Source: Hydrogenispora ethanolica
Lineage (GTDB): Bacteria; Bacillota; UBA4882; UBA8346
DNA: 46,797 nt
Direction: 5' to 3'
Assembly (NCBI RefSeq): GCF_004340685.1
Contig: NZ_SLUN01000043.1
Span: 1 to 46,797, forward strand
The translations under genes and the position numbers were made by a program. The notes under the pieces were generated by a model. The model was not told where the DNA came from. It saw only the letters and a list, made by a program, of their open reading frames with translations, and searched no databases. How positions within the stretch are numbered: the first letter of the stretch is position 1; every line of letters starts with the position of its first letter. Below are positions 7,592 through 16,503 of this stretch, one piece after another.

Positions 7592-9727
7592 TTGAGTCTG
7601 GAGGTAACTTCAAAAAAAAGACTCGCCGTATTACTTTTCATTGCGCTAATTTTGACGGGCTGTTTGGTATTACGGGTTATTTATTTACAGGTTTTCATGG
7701 CCGGTTGGTTGAAAAAATCCGCTGAAGCTCAGCGATTGCGCTCAGTCCCAGTTCAAGCTCGCCGCGGAACAATTTATGATCGGCTTGGTAACGAATTGGC
7801 AACCAGTGTGGATGCTGACAGTGTATATGCTGTTCCTGCTGAGATTGAAAATCCTTCCAAGACAGCTATGATCCTTTCGGAAATACTCGGACTAGACAAG
7901 CAAAAGATTCAGGGGCTCATCGCCAAACGAGCCTCTTTTGTTTGGGTCAAGCGGAAGGTCACTTTTACCGAAATTAAGCGGTTGCGAGAAGCTATAAAAG
8001 TTCATAAACTGCATGGCATTGAGATTAGCCAAAAAGCGCAGCGGTTTTATCCCCAGATGTATCTTGCGTCTCAAGTCTTGGGGATTGCCGGTATCGATAA
8101 TCAGGGGCTTGAGGGACTTGAGAAATATTATGATTCATACCTCCAAGGAGTACCCGGTCGCGACCAGGCAGAATTCGATACTGCCGGACGGCATATTCCG
8201 CAAGGCGAGCGTCGTTATATTCCTCCTGTACCAGGTGATTCCATTTATCTAACTATCGACCAGAACATTCAATTTATCGCAGAAAGAGAGTTGGAAAAGG
8301 CCGTAAGCGATACGGGCTCCAAAAGAGGCATGGCGATAGCGGTCAATCCGCAAAATGGCGATGTTTTGGCCGTCGCTGTCCGGCCCAAATTCGATCCCAA
8401 TCAATATGCGGATTATCCTGCTGAAAACCGCAGAAATCCGCTTTTTACGGATATGTACGAACCAGGTTCGACCTTTAAGATCTTCACCGCTGCGGCAACA
8501 TTAGAAGAAGGAAAAGCAAATCTGGAATCCACCTTCTTCGATCCCGGTTTCATTATTGTGGATGATCGCAGATTGAAGTGTTGGAAAGCGGGCGGACACG
8601 GTAGTCAGACTTTCATTGAGGCATTAGAGAATTCTTGCAATCCAGTATTTGCCACCTTGGCATTGCGGCTCGGCAAAGAAACTTTTTATCAACACATCAA
8701 GGCTTTTGGCTTTGGAGATTTAACCGGAATCGATTTTCCCGGAGAATCAGCCGGGCGGCTGAAATCACTGGCGGAAGTAAAAAATGTTGAATTGGCGACG
8801 ATTGGATTCGGGCAGGGAATTACGGTCACCCCGCTTCAGATGGTGATGGGGGTTTCAGCGATTGCAAACGGTGGATATCTTCTTAAACCTCATTTGGTTA
8901 AGGAGATCTACGCTCCCGATGGAAAATTGATTAAAAAAACCGATCGTGAAGTCGTTCGTCAAGCGATTTCTACGAAGACCGCCAAATTAATGGCCCGCTT
9001 GTTACAATCGGTGGTCACGAATGGTTCCGGGGCTAACGCTTATTTGGAAGGTTACCGGGTGGCGGGTAAAACGGGAACCGCTCAAAAAGTGGTAGCGGGT
9101 CAACGAGGTTATAGCCAAGTCATCGCTTCTTTCGTCGCTTTCGCTCCGGCTGAAAATCCCCAGATTTTAGTGATGGTCTTGTTAGATGAGCCGAATATTT
9201 CAATCCGTTATGGTTCAGTCATTGCTGCTCCAGTGGTTGGCAATATTCTACGGGATACCTTACGGTACTTGGGGGTTAAACCAAAATTCGACGAAGAATT
9301 GTTGCCGAAAGATAAGGTCCGGATCATTGAACCGGAAATTACCGTGCCAAACGTTTTGAATCTGTCGGTGGCAGAGGCGGTATCCCTTCTCAAAAAGAGT
9401 GGGATTGAGTATCGAATATCGGGTTCGGGAAATTCCATTTATGACCAAACGCCTAAGCCCGGAGTCGTAATCGGAAAAGGCTCAAAGGTATTGCTATATC
9501 TGGATCCCACGGGAAAATACAACCTTCAGAATGATAAGGTGGTTTTACCCAATCTACAAGGCCTGGATCAACCCAAAGCTGAAAAAGTAATTACCGAATT
9601 AGGATTGAAAATTGAGATAGTTGGCCGTGGGGTAGTGGTTAGTCAAAACCCGTTGCCCGGGACTGCGTTGCGGTTTGGAAGCACGGTTAGAATCACTTGT
9701 CAGACATCATCGAGCAAATCACCTTAA
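7592..9727 (+). CDS. spoVD: Class B penicillin-binding protein, SpoVD/FtsI type, with two PASTA domains
   Basis: A peptidoglycan D,D-transpeptidase anchored by one N-terminal membrane segment. With the TTG start at 7592 it has 711 residues. It carries a PBP dimerisation domain (RRGTIYDRLGNELA near 58), then the transpeptidase with SxxK at S293-K296 (GSTFK), SxN at S348-N350 and KTG at 493-495. Two C-terminal PASTA domains begin at ITVPNVL and VVLPNLQ. The TTG is preferred because GGCGGAGGG lies 6 nt before it; ATG 7559 in frame would add 11 residues. B. subtilis has both pbpB and spoVD here; this cluster has one, so it may serve vegetative division, the spore cortex, or both. Confidence 0.9.
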   Translation: MSLEVTSKKRLAVLLFIALILTGCLVLRVIYLQVFMAGWLKKSAEAQRLRSVPVQARRGTIYDRLGNELATSVDADSVYAVPAEIENPSKTAMILSEILGLDKQKIQGLIAKRASFVWVKRKVTFTEIKRLREAIKVHKLHGIEISQKAQRFYPQMYLASQVLGIAGIDNQGLEGLEKYYDSYLQGVPGRDQAEFDTAGRHIPQGERRYIPPVPGDSIYLTIDQNIQFIAERELEKAVSDTGSKRGMAIAVNPQNGDVLAVAVRPKFDPNQYADYPAENRRNPLFTDMYEPGSTFKIFTAAATLEEGKANLESTFFDPGFIIVDDRRLKCWKAGGHGSQTFIEALENSCNPVFATLALRLGKETFYQHIKAFGFGDLTGIDFPGESAGRLKSLAEVKNVELATIGFGQGITVTPLQMVMGVSAIANGGYLLKPHLVKEIYAPDGKLIKKTDREVVRQAISTKTAKLMARLLQSVVTNGSGANAYLEGYRVAGKTGTAQKVVAGQRGYSQVIASFVAFAPAENPQILVMVLLDEPNISIRYGSVIAAPVVGNILRDTLRYLGVKPKFDEELLPKDKVRIIEPEITVPNVLNLSVAEAVSLLKKSGIEYRISGSGNSIYDQTPKPGVVIGKGSKVLLYLDPTGKYNLQNDKVVLPNLQGLDQPKAEKVITELGLKIEIVGRGVVVSQNPLPGTALRFGSTVRITCQTSSSKSP

Positions 9728-9811
9728 TTTACCATTAAGCGGATAGAAATGAAGAGATCGGATAGACTACCAATGTTACAGTTTTTTATCATATCCATAC
9801 AAAGCAGGATT

Positions 9812-9832
9812 GTATTCGCAATTAGCGAATAC
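9812..9832. promoter_or_regulatory. Perfect 8-bp inverted repeat in the spoVD–murE gap
   Basis: GTATTCGC (9812-9819) and GCGAATAC (9825-9832) flank a 5-nt AATTA centre. No T-run follows, so it does not look like a terminator. It sits 78 bp before the murE start in a 182-bp gap, where a separate promoter could drive murE onward; it may be an operator or an mRNA processing hairpin. Confidence 0.4.
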
Positions 9833-9909
9833 CTATCTGGATTTAGTTCTATCTCTTATCGGGGCTTTGGTTTTGATAGATGGAACTATTTTGCAGAGGG
9901 GGAAGTTCT

Positions 9910-11409
9910 GTGAATTTACGAGATTTGCTCATCAATATTCCGGTACAACAAAGTTCCGGTAATCTTCTTTTAAATATCTCAGGAATTGCTCAAGATTCCC
10001 GTTCGGTTAAACCGGGCGATCTTTTTTTATGCGTGAAAGGCGCCCGTTTTAATGGTCATCATTATTTGAAGCAAGCTGCTGAGGCTGGGGCAGTTGCTGC
10101 TATTGTGTCCGAATGGCCTACATGCGATTTTGGCTTGACTTTAGTTCTGGTTCCGGAGGTCACCAATCCGGTAATAAAAGAGATAGCCGGTGCTTTTTAC
10201 GGTTATCCGGATCGCCGGCTCAAATTGATCGGAGTGGTAGGAACGAACGGTAAAACCACTTCCACGTATTTGATGAAGAGCATTTTGGAGGCTGCCGGTC
10301 ACAAGGTCGGCCTGATCGGCACGATCGCTAACTTAGCCGGCGATCAATCCATCGAAACCGGAAATGGTTCTCATAATACCACTCCCGGTGTTTTAGAATT
10401 GCAGAAATTGTTTGCGGCAATGGCGGAAGCCGGTATTCAATATGTAGTCATGGAGGTCTCATCCCACTCCATTGCGCAGGATAGAGTATGGGGCCTTTCT
10501 TTTATTGGCGGGATTTTTACAAATATTACTCAGGATCATTTAGATTACCATAAGACCTTTGCTGAATATCTTAAAGTCAAGTCTCGTTTTTTTGTGGAGC
10601 TTCCCCAAACTGCCTGGGCGGTGTTGAATTTAGATGATCCGCATTCCAATGGAATGATCAGTCAAACTTCCGCTAGAGTATTGACCTATGGAATTGAGCA
10701 CCCGGCTCAAATCAAAGCGGAAGACGTCAGTCTGGAACACACAGGGGTTTCTTACCATGTTTGTATGCCGGATGGGAAAATTAAATTAAACCTCCATCTC
10801 ACCGGCTACTTTAATGTCTATAATAGCCTTGGCGTTTTTGGAGCAGGATTGGCTTTAGGTATCGAACCGGCCACCATAAAAATTGGCTTAGAAAAGGTAA
10901 TGGGGGTACCGGGGCGTTTTCAAACAGTTCCTGGAGCCTCTTCTTTCGGGGTGATTGTTGACTACGCGCACACCCCCGATGGATTGGAGAATATTTTGGC
11001 AACTGCCCGTCGCTTAACTTCCCAACGGTTACTGCTGGTTTTCGGTTGCGGAGGAGACCGGGACCGTACCAAACGGCCGCTGATGGGGGAACTGGCGGCG
11101 AAAATGAGCGATTTCACCATTATTACTTCAGATAATCCGCGCACCGAAAATCCATTGTCCATTATTCAAGAGATCGAAGCTGGTTTTAAGAAAGCGAATC
11201 CCGCTGCTTCGTACCAGGTGGAGCCCGACCGTGAAAAAGCCATTCGAAAGATTATCGGGCTTGCCAATGATTCTGATATCGTCATTATTGCGGGCAAAGG
11301 CCATGAGACCTACCAGGAATTCGCCGACCGGACGATTCATTTTGATGATCGGGAGATCGCTCGAGCAGCGCTTGAGGAGAGACTAAATGACAGAAATCGC
11401 GTTAAATGA
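9910..11409 (+). CDS. murE: UDP-MurNAc-tripeptide ligase MurE (meso-diaminopimelate adding)
   Basis: A cytoplasmic ATP-dependent ligase that adds the third stem-peptide residue to UDP-MurNAc-L-Ala-D-Glu. From GTG 9910 (GAGGGGGAAG upstream) it has 499 residues. Shown by the P-loop GTNGKTT (111-117), a central ITQDHLDYH segment, FGCGGDRDRTKRP, and DNPR (408-411). DNPR is the motif that selects meso-diaminopimelate over lysine, so the wall is predicted to be A1-gamma type. An upstream in-frame ATG (9880) lacks a ribosome binding site. Its end overlaps the murF start by 23 nt. Confidence 0.95.
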   Translation: MNLRDLLINIPVQQSSGNLLLNISGIAQDSRSVKPGDLFLCVKGARFNGHHYLKQAAEAGAVAAIVSEWPTCDFGLTLVLVPEVTNPVIKEIAGAFYGYPDRRLKLIGVVGTNGKTTSTYLMKSILEAAGHKVGLIGTIANLAGDQSIETGNGSHNTTPGVLELQKLFAAMAEAGIQYVVMEVSSHSIAQDRVWGLSFIGGIFTNITQDHLDYHKTFAEYLKVKSRFFVELPQTAWAVLNLDDPHSNGMISQTSARVLTYGIEHPAQIKAEDVSLEHTGVSYHVCMPDGKIKLNLHLTGYFNVYNSLGVFGAGLALGIEPATIKIGLEKVMGVPGRFQTVPGASSFGVIVDYAHTPDGLENILATARRLTSQRLLLVFGCGGDRDRTKRPLMGELAAKMSDFTIITSDNPRTENPLSIIQEIEAGFKKANPAASYQVEPDREKAIRKIIGLANDSDIVIIAGKGHETYQEFADRTIHFDDREIARAALEERLNDRNRVK

Positions 11410-12787
11410 GATTATTAAAGCCGTTGACGGAGAGTTGGTACAAGGCGATCCAAGCTTGATCATTACCGGAATCTCCATCGACTCCCGCAGCACGAATCCT
11501 GGAGAATTATTTATTGCTTTACCGGGTGAACGATTTGATGGTCATCATTTTTTGGACCAGGCATTTGAGCGCGGTGCAACGGCAGTATTAATAATGAAGG
11601 CAATGGATGTTCCTGTCGGTCGCGGTTCGGTAATCCGGGTTCCGGATACATTGAAAGCACTGGGTATGCTCGCCCGGTTCCACCGGCGCAAATTCGACAT
11701 TCCGGTCATCGGGATTACCGGTAGTAATGGCAAAACAACCACCAAGGATTTGGTAGCGGCAGTACTTTCGCAGCAGTGGCCGATCGTTTATACCGCCGGT
11801 AACTTTAATAATGAAATTGGACTACCTCTTACTTTATTCAAAATCAGTAGCGCAGCGAAAGCCGCCGTGGTTGAAATGGGAATGCGCGGATTGGGGCAGA
11901 TCCGTGAACTGGCGAAAATAGCCGAGCCAAATATCGGCATTGTCACCAACGTCGGCCTAAGCCATCTGGAACTGCTCGGTTCACAGGAAAATATCGCCCG
12001 TGCCAAATCGGAGCTAATCGAAGCGCTCCCGCCGGATGGATTAGCAATTCTAAACGGAGACGATCCGTGGGTTCGAAAAATGAAGGATCATTGCCCGGGA
12101 AGAAGCATTCTCTTTGGGATGGAGGGGTCGAACTTAGATTACCGGGCTGGTGATCTTCAGACCGGTCCGCAGGGATCGGAGTTTACTGTTTATTTTCAGG
12201 GAGGTTGCTGTCAGGTTCAAATCCCGATTCCGGGTCGGCACAATGTCTTGAATGCCCTGGCAGCTTTTGCCGTAGGCCGGGAATTCGGCATGAATCCCGA
12301 ACCAATAAAAAAAGGCTTGGCGCAATCACAGCTTACGGAGAAACGCCTTCATATTGTGAAACGGTACGGCTTCAGCATCATTGACGATACTTATAATGCC
12401 AGTCCGTCCTCGGTCAAGGCGGCATTGGAAACACTGCTGACAATGGGGGCAGGGAATCGCAAGATTGCTGTTTTAGCCGATATGCTGGAGTTGGGTCCGA
12501 CTTCAAACCAAATTCACCGGGAAATCGGTGAATATGCTGCACAGATAGGAATTGATCTTTTGTTGACCTTTGGTGAGCTTGCTCATGATTATAACGCTGG
12601 ATTCGATTCCAGATCTCCAGGCAAGAGTGAGCATTTTTCACAAAAATCCGCTTTGATAACCCATTTAAAATCCATTCTTCAACCGGGGGATCTGATTTTA
12701 ATCAAGGGTTCCCGGGGCATGAAAATGGAGGAAGTTGTGGCCGCTTTGTCGGAAATGGAGGTCGGGATTTGTGGCCAGCCTGATTAA
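11387..12787 (+). CDS. murF: UDP-MurNAc-tripeptide–D-Ala-D-Ala ligase MurF
   Basis: This enzyme adds the D-alanyl-D-alanine dipeptide to complete the UDP-MurNAc pentapeptide. It has 466 residues with the Mur-ligase ATP-binding GSNGKTTTKD near 110, GNFNNEIGLPLT near 140, EMGMRGLGQI, and the substrate-domain IDDTYNASPSSVKAAL near 330. The ATG lies inside the murE 3' end and its 3' end overlaps mraY by 17 nt, so murE-murF-mraY are translationally coupled. Placing murF between murE and mraY is common in Gram-negatives and many clostridia, but differs from B. subtilis, where murF is elsewhere. Confidence 0.95.
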   Translation: MTEIALNEIIKAVDGELVQGDPSLIITGISIDSRSTNPGELFIALPGERFDGHHFLDQAFERGATAVLIMKAMDVPVGRGSVIRVPDTLKALGMLARFHRRKFDIPVIGITGSNGKTTTKDLVAAVLSQQWPIVYTAGNFNNEIGLPLTLFKISSAAKAAVVEMGMRGLGQIRELAKIAEPNIGIVTNVGLSHLELLGSQENIARAKSELIEALPPDGLAILNGDDPWVRKMKDHCPGRSILFGMEGSNLDYRAGDLQTGPQGSEFTVYFQGGCCQVQIPIPGRHNVLNALAAFAVGREFGMNPEPIKKGLAQSQLTEKRLHIVKRYGFSIIDDTYNASPSSVKAALETLLTMGAGNRKIAVLADMLELGPTSNQIHREIGEYAAQIGIDLLLTFGELAHDYNAGFDSRSPGKSEHFSQKSALITHLKSILQPGDLILIKGSRGMKMEEVVAALSEMEVGICGQPD

Positions 12788-13754
12788 ATTGCTGTTTGCG
12801 GCGCTCATCGCTTTTGCCGTAAGTCTATGTTTGGGGCCCTTTACAATTAAAATACTGCACCGCTTGAAATTCGGTCAAAGTATTCGGGACGACGGCCCCC
12901 AGACTCATTTAAAAAAAGCCGGTACTCCGACGATGGGGGGAATTCTGATACTGGTTTCCCTGGTTGCGGGTTTAGCCGCGGCAGATGTATTTACCCCTGA
13001 AGTTTGGTGGGTACTCTTTTTGACGATTAGCTTCGGATTCATTGGGTTGGTCGACGATTTCATAATTGTCGTGGCCAAACGTTCATTGGGCTTGAAAGCC
13101 AGACAAAAACTGTTTGCTCAAATCGTTTTGGCGGGATTTGCCGCAGTTTTCATGATTCAAGGCCGCTTTCCGACTACACAGTTGGTGCCGTTTACGGATC
13201 TCAGTTTAAGCTTCCCCGATTTTGGATTCGGCAACCCGCTCTTCTTTCTTTACGCGGTCTTTGTAATTGTCGCCATTTCTAACGCGGTTAATTTGACTGA
13301 CGGATTGGATGGCTTGGCCTCTGGAACGACCGCTTTTGCGGCATTAGCCTTTGGAGTTCTCGCGTTTTGGCAAGGTCATCCCAGCCTGGGGACGTTTGCC
13401 ATCATTTTAGCCAGCGCCTGTTTTGGTTTTGTCTGGTTTAACGGTCCGCCGGCTCAAGTCTTTATGGGCGATACGGGTTCTTTAGCTCTGGGAGCCGCTT
13501 TGGCGGGGATTAGCCTTTTTAGCCAGTTAAGTCTATTTTTTTTGATTATCGGCGGCATTTTTGTTTCGGAAACTTTGTCAGTGGTTATTCAGGTAACTTC
13601 CTATAAGACATCGGGGAAAAGGATTTTCCGGATGAGTCCGTTGCATCATCATTTTGAGCTCGGGGGAATGCTGGAACCGAAAATCATGATCCGTTTCTGG
13701 ATGGTTGGAGTGGTTCTCGGCATCATTGGGATTTTGGGTTATCTGTTGAAGTAA
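12771..13754 (+). CDS. mraY: Phospho-MurNAc-pentapeptide transferase MraY
   Basis: A polytopic membrane enzyme that transfers phospho-MurNAc-pentapeptide to undecaprenyl phosphate, making lipid I. From GTG 12771 it has 327 residues, the usual length, with about ten hydrophobic segments. Signature motifs are TPTMGG near 52, the catalytic FIGLVDDFI, NLTDGLDGLASG near 185, and PLHHHFELGG near 295. GGAGGT 9 nt upstream fixes the GTG; a longer frame back to 12735 runs inside murF and lacks support. spoVE follows 22 nt after the stop where murD would normally lie. Confidence 0.95.
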   Translation: MASLIKLLFAALIAFAVSLCLGPFTIKILHRLKFGQSIRDDGPQTHLKKAGTPTMGGILILVSLVAGLAAADVFTPEVWWVLFLTISFGFIGLVDDFIIVVAKRSLGLKARQKLFAQIVLAGFAAVFMIQGRFPTTQLVPFTDLSLSFPDFGFGNPLFFLYAVFVIVAISNAVNLTDGLDGLASGTTAFAALAFGVLAFWQGHPSLGTFAIILASACFGFVWFNGPPAQVFMGDTGSLALGAALAGISLFSQLSLFFLIIGGIFVSETLSVVIQVTSYKTSGKRIFRMSPLHHHFELGGMLEPKIMIRFWMVGVVLGIIGILGYLLK

Positions 13755-13776
13755 TGATGATGGAGGTTGGTTTTCA

Positions 13777-14868
13777 ATGAAGCGGAATCCTCCGGATTTA
13801 TTTCTTTTTGTCGTTATCATGACGTTACTGGCGATCGGTTTAATCATCGTGACCAGCGCCAGCGCTCCAGAATCTCTCAATATCACCCATGGGAAAAGCG
13901 CTTTTTTATTTGGAATGCGCCAACTCTTATTTGCGGTTATCGGCGTCGCCGTGATGCTGTTTATGATGAAATTTCCTTATCGCAACCTAAAAAAGGTAAC
14001 TGTACCGGTTTTTTTAGCCGCACTCTTTTTTCTGGTTTTGGTCCTATTTATTGCGCCTTCTATCAAAGGGTCTAAACGCTGGATTACGTTGGGTTTCTTT
14101 GTATTTCAACCCTCGGAACTGGCTAAACTGTCGGTGATTATTTTATTGGCCCACTATATGTCGGAGTTGAAGAAAGGCGTCACCAATTTTTGGTTTGGCG
14201 TAATCATCCCCCTGCTGTTAGTGGGGTTGGTCTGCTTGTTGATTTTGCTCGAACCTGATTTGGGAACGGCGATTGTAATTTTTGGGACATTTATGATGAT
14301 GCTTTTCGTAAGTGGTGCGAAAATCAGCCATATGTCAGTGCTAGGAGCCATTGGGTTGGCTTTGGGAACCCTGTTGGTGCTGATTGAGCCCTATCGGGCA
14401 CAACGCCTGGTCGCTTTCATGAACCCTTGGAAAGATCCCCAAGGAGATGGCTGGCAGATTATTCAATCTTTATATGCCTTGGGTTCGGGAGGACCGTTTG
14501 GTTTAGGCCTCGGTATGGGCCGCCAAAAATTTGACTATTTGCCGGAAGCGCATACCGATTATATTTTTTCGATTCTTGGGGAAGAACTGGGTCTGTTGGG
14601 AACGATGACCGTCATCACGCTTTTTTTTCTATTGGCCTGGCGGGGCTACAAGATTGCGCTCGGGGTAAAAGAGCCCTTTGCCCGGTTGTTGGCGGCGGGA
14701 ATCACATCCTATCTGATTTTTCAAGCCGTGCTCAATATCGGAGTAGTGACCTCATCGATTCCGGTAACCGGCATCACTTTACCTTTTCTGAGTTCCGGCG
14801 GATCTTCGTTAGTGGTTAGTCTATTCAGTGTGGGGATCCTGCTGAATATTTCCAAGTACGCGGAATAA
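13777..14868 (+). CDS. spoVE: SEDS-family glycosyltransferase, SpoVE/FtsW type
   Basis: A 363-residue polytopic membrane protein with about ten hydrophobic segments, of the SEDS family that polymerises lipid II glycan strands together with a class B PBP. Visible signatures are the GSKRWI segment near 90, FQPSELAKLSVI near 110, LEPDLGTAIVI near 160, and the C-terminal SSGGSSLVVSL. Pairing with the SpoVD-like PBP in the same cluster fits a septal or cortex synthase. FtsW and SpoVE cannot be told apart from sequence alone. GGAGG precedes the ATG. The long last gap (192 bp) to murA suggests murA may have its own promoter. Confidence 0.88.
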   Translation: MKRNPPDLFLFVVIMTLLAIGLIIVTSASAPESLNITHGKSAFLFGMRQLLFAVIGVAVMLFMMKFPYRNLKKVTVPVFLAALFFLVLVLFIAPSIKGSKRWITLGFFVFQPSELAKLSVIILLAHYMSELKKGVTNFWFGVIIPLLLVGLVCLLILLEPDLGTAIVIFGTFMMMLFVSGAKISHMSVLGAIGLALGTLLVLIEPYRAQRLVAFMNPWKDPQGDGWQIIQSLYALGSGGPFGLGLGMGRQKFDYLPEAHTDYIFSILGEELGLLGTMTVITLFFLLAWRGYKIALGVKEPFARLLAAGITSYLIFQAVLNIGVVTSSIPVTGITLPFLSSGGSSLVVSLFSVGILLNISKYAE

Positions 14869-15060
14869 TATCCTTGAGAAAACAGGATTTGTCAGAAAAT
14901 GCGCTTTAAAGATCTGTTCAAATACTCATCCGAATGAAGTCCTGCTTTACTCGGGACAAGTTGTTTGAGCCAAAGTCACAAGTTTTAAAATGATTGAATA
15001 TGATAGCACTGCTCGGTAGTTTATAGTTTAGGGAAGCGCGTGTAGGAGGCAGTTCACAGA

Positions 15061-16359
15061 ATGATGAAAGCTCGATCTCTAGTACAGGCTGAAGCGAATA
15101 CCGTCGATCATTTAGAGATTATTGGCGGCCGGAAATTGGAAGGACATGTAAAAACGAGCGGCGCTAAAAATGCGGTTTTAAAATTGATGGTCGCATCGCT
15201 CCTGGCGAATAATCATTGCTTAATCCGCAATGTTCCCCGTATCAGTGATGTGGAGACGATGATTGGTGTTTTAAAAGGTTTAGGTGCCGAGGTAGCTTGG
15301 GAAGACGAGGATTCATTATTGATCACTCCTACACACGGACTAAGTTATGCGGCGCCGGATGAATTTGTCCGGGAGATGCGGGCTTCGGTACAAGTAATGG
15401 GCCCGCTTTTGACCCGGGTGGGAAGGGTAAAACTTTTTCAGCCCGGCGGGTGCGTCATCGGCCAGCGGCCCATCGATCTCCATTTAAAAGGATTTCAAGC
15501 TTTGGGTGCCGAGGTGATTGAGGAACACGGCTATGTTTTCGTGCAAGCCAAGAAGCTGAAGGGAACCGAGATTCATCTGGACTTTCCGAGCGTCGGGGCC
15601 ACGGAAAATATTATGGCTGCGGCGATTTTGGCCGAGGGTACGACCGTGATTCGCAATGCAGCCAAGGAACCGGAGATTATTGAGGAACAGAATTTTTACA
15701 ACCGGCTGGGAGCGCGAATCCGCGGCGCGGGAACCGACACCATCCGGATCGAGGGTGTCGCCCGCTTGAATGATCGTTTCATTGATTATATGGTCATTCC
15801 GGACCGGATCGAAGCCGGGACCTTCATGATTGCGGCAGCCATCACTGGCGGCGAAGTGACCATCGAAGAGATCATTCCGGAACATGTGGAGGCTCTGGCA
15901 TCGAAACTGCGCGAAACCGGGGTTGATGTTGAGATTCGCGAGGAAGAGATTCGCATTAGTTCCCAGGGCAAGTTCAGAGCGGTGGATGTTACCGTACTGC
16001 CTCATCCCGGTTTTCCGACCGATTTGCAACCCCAGATGACCGCGTTGTTATCGATGGCCGAAGGAACCAGCGTTATTACAGAGAATGTCTTCAATAGCCG
16101 GTTCCGTTATGTGGACGAATTGATCCGGATGGGAGCCCTGATTCGGGTGGAGAGCCGCAGCGCCATCGTGAAAGGCGTTCCCAAACTCAGCGGCGCCTCT
16201 GTCTACGCGCCCGACCTGCGGGCAGGCGCGGCATTGGTCGTTGCCGGATTGGCGGCCGAAGGGCGCACCGTATTGGAAGGTTTACAATATTTGGACCGCG
16301 GTTATGAAAAGATGGAAGAAAAACTGTTGAACCTCGGAGCCGAGATTAAACGGATTTAA
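15061..16359 (+). CDS. murA: UDP-N-acetylglucosamine 1-carboxyvinyltransferase MurA
   Basis: This enzyme catalyses the first committed step of peptidoglycan synthesis: enolpyruvyl transfer from PEP to UDP-GlcNAc. It has 432 residues with SGAKNAVLKLM near 33, and PGGCVIGQRPIDLHLKG near 128 containing the catalytic Cys131, the residue alkylated by fosfomycin, so the target is of the sensitive type. TAGGAGG ends 11 nt before the ATG. In B. subtilis, murA paralogues lie outside the dcw cluster; here murA stands where murG, murB and divIB would be expected. A hairpin with T-run closes the cluster 22 nt after the stop. Confidence 0.95.
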   Translation: MMKARSLVQAEANTVDHLEIIGGRKLEGHVKTSGAKNAVLKLMVASLLANNHCLIRNVPRISDVETMIGVLKGLGAEVAWEDEDSLLITPTHGLSYAAPDEFVREMRASVQVMGPLLTRVGRVKLFQPGGCVIGQRPIDLHLKGFQALGAEVIEEHGYVFVQAKKLKGTEIHLDFPSVGATENIMAAAILAEGTTVIRNAAKEPEIIEEQNFYNRLGARIRGAGTDTIRIEGVARLNDRFIDYMVIPDRIEAGTFMIAAAITGGEVTIEEIIPEHVEALASKLRETGVDVEIREEEIRISSQGKFRAVDVTVLPHPGFPTDLQPQMTALLSMAEGTSVITENVFNSRFRYVDELIRMGALIRVESRSAIVKGVPKLSGASVYAPDLRAGAALVVAGLAAEGRTVLEGLQYLDRGYEKMEEKLLNLGAEIKRI

Positions 16360-16381
16360 AGCTTTCCCTGTACGAGGGCCG

Positions 16382-16411
16382 AGACCTGAAACGTCAGGTC
16401 TTTTTGTTTTT
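16382..16411 (+). terminator. Rho-independent terminator after murA
   Basis: An 8-bp stem, AGACCTGA with TCAGGTCT (16382-16401), closes an AACG tetraloop and runs directly into TTTTTGTTTTT. It marks the end of the dcw transcript and separates it from the fhs promoter. Confidence 0.88.
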
Positions 16412-16439
16412 CAGGATATGAAATGTAACGCTTGAAACA

Positions 16440-16469
16440 TTGGATTTGGAAATTCAAATCTGGTATAAT
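16440..16469 (+). promoter_or_regulatory. Sigma-A-type promoter of fhs
   Basis: TTGGAT (16440-16445) and a consensus TATAAT with TG upstream (16464-16469) are separated by 18 nt. The start codon of fhs lies 34 nt beyond the -10 box. The -35 is weak but the -10 is perfect, and the site sits just after a terminator. Confidence 0.65.
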
Positions 16470-16503
16470 GAGAGAAAATCCAATCCCACCATGGAGGATT
16501 CTG

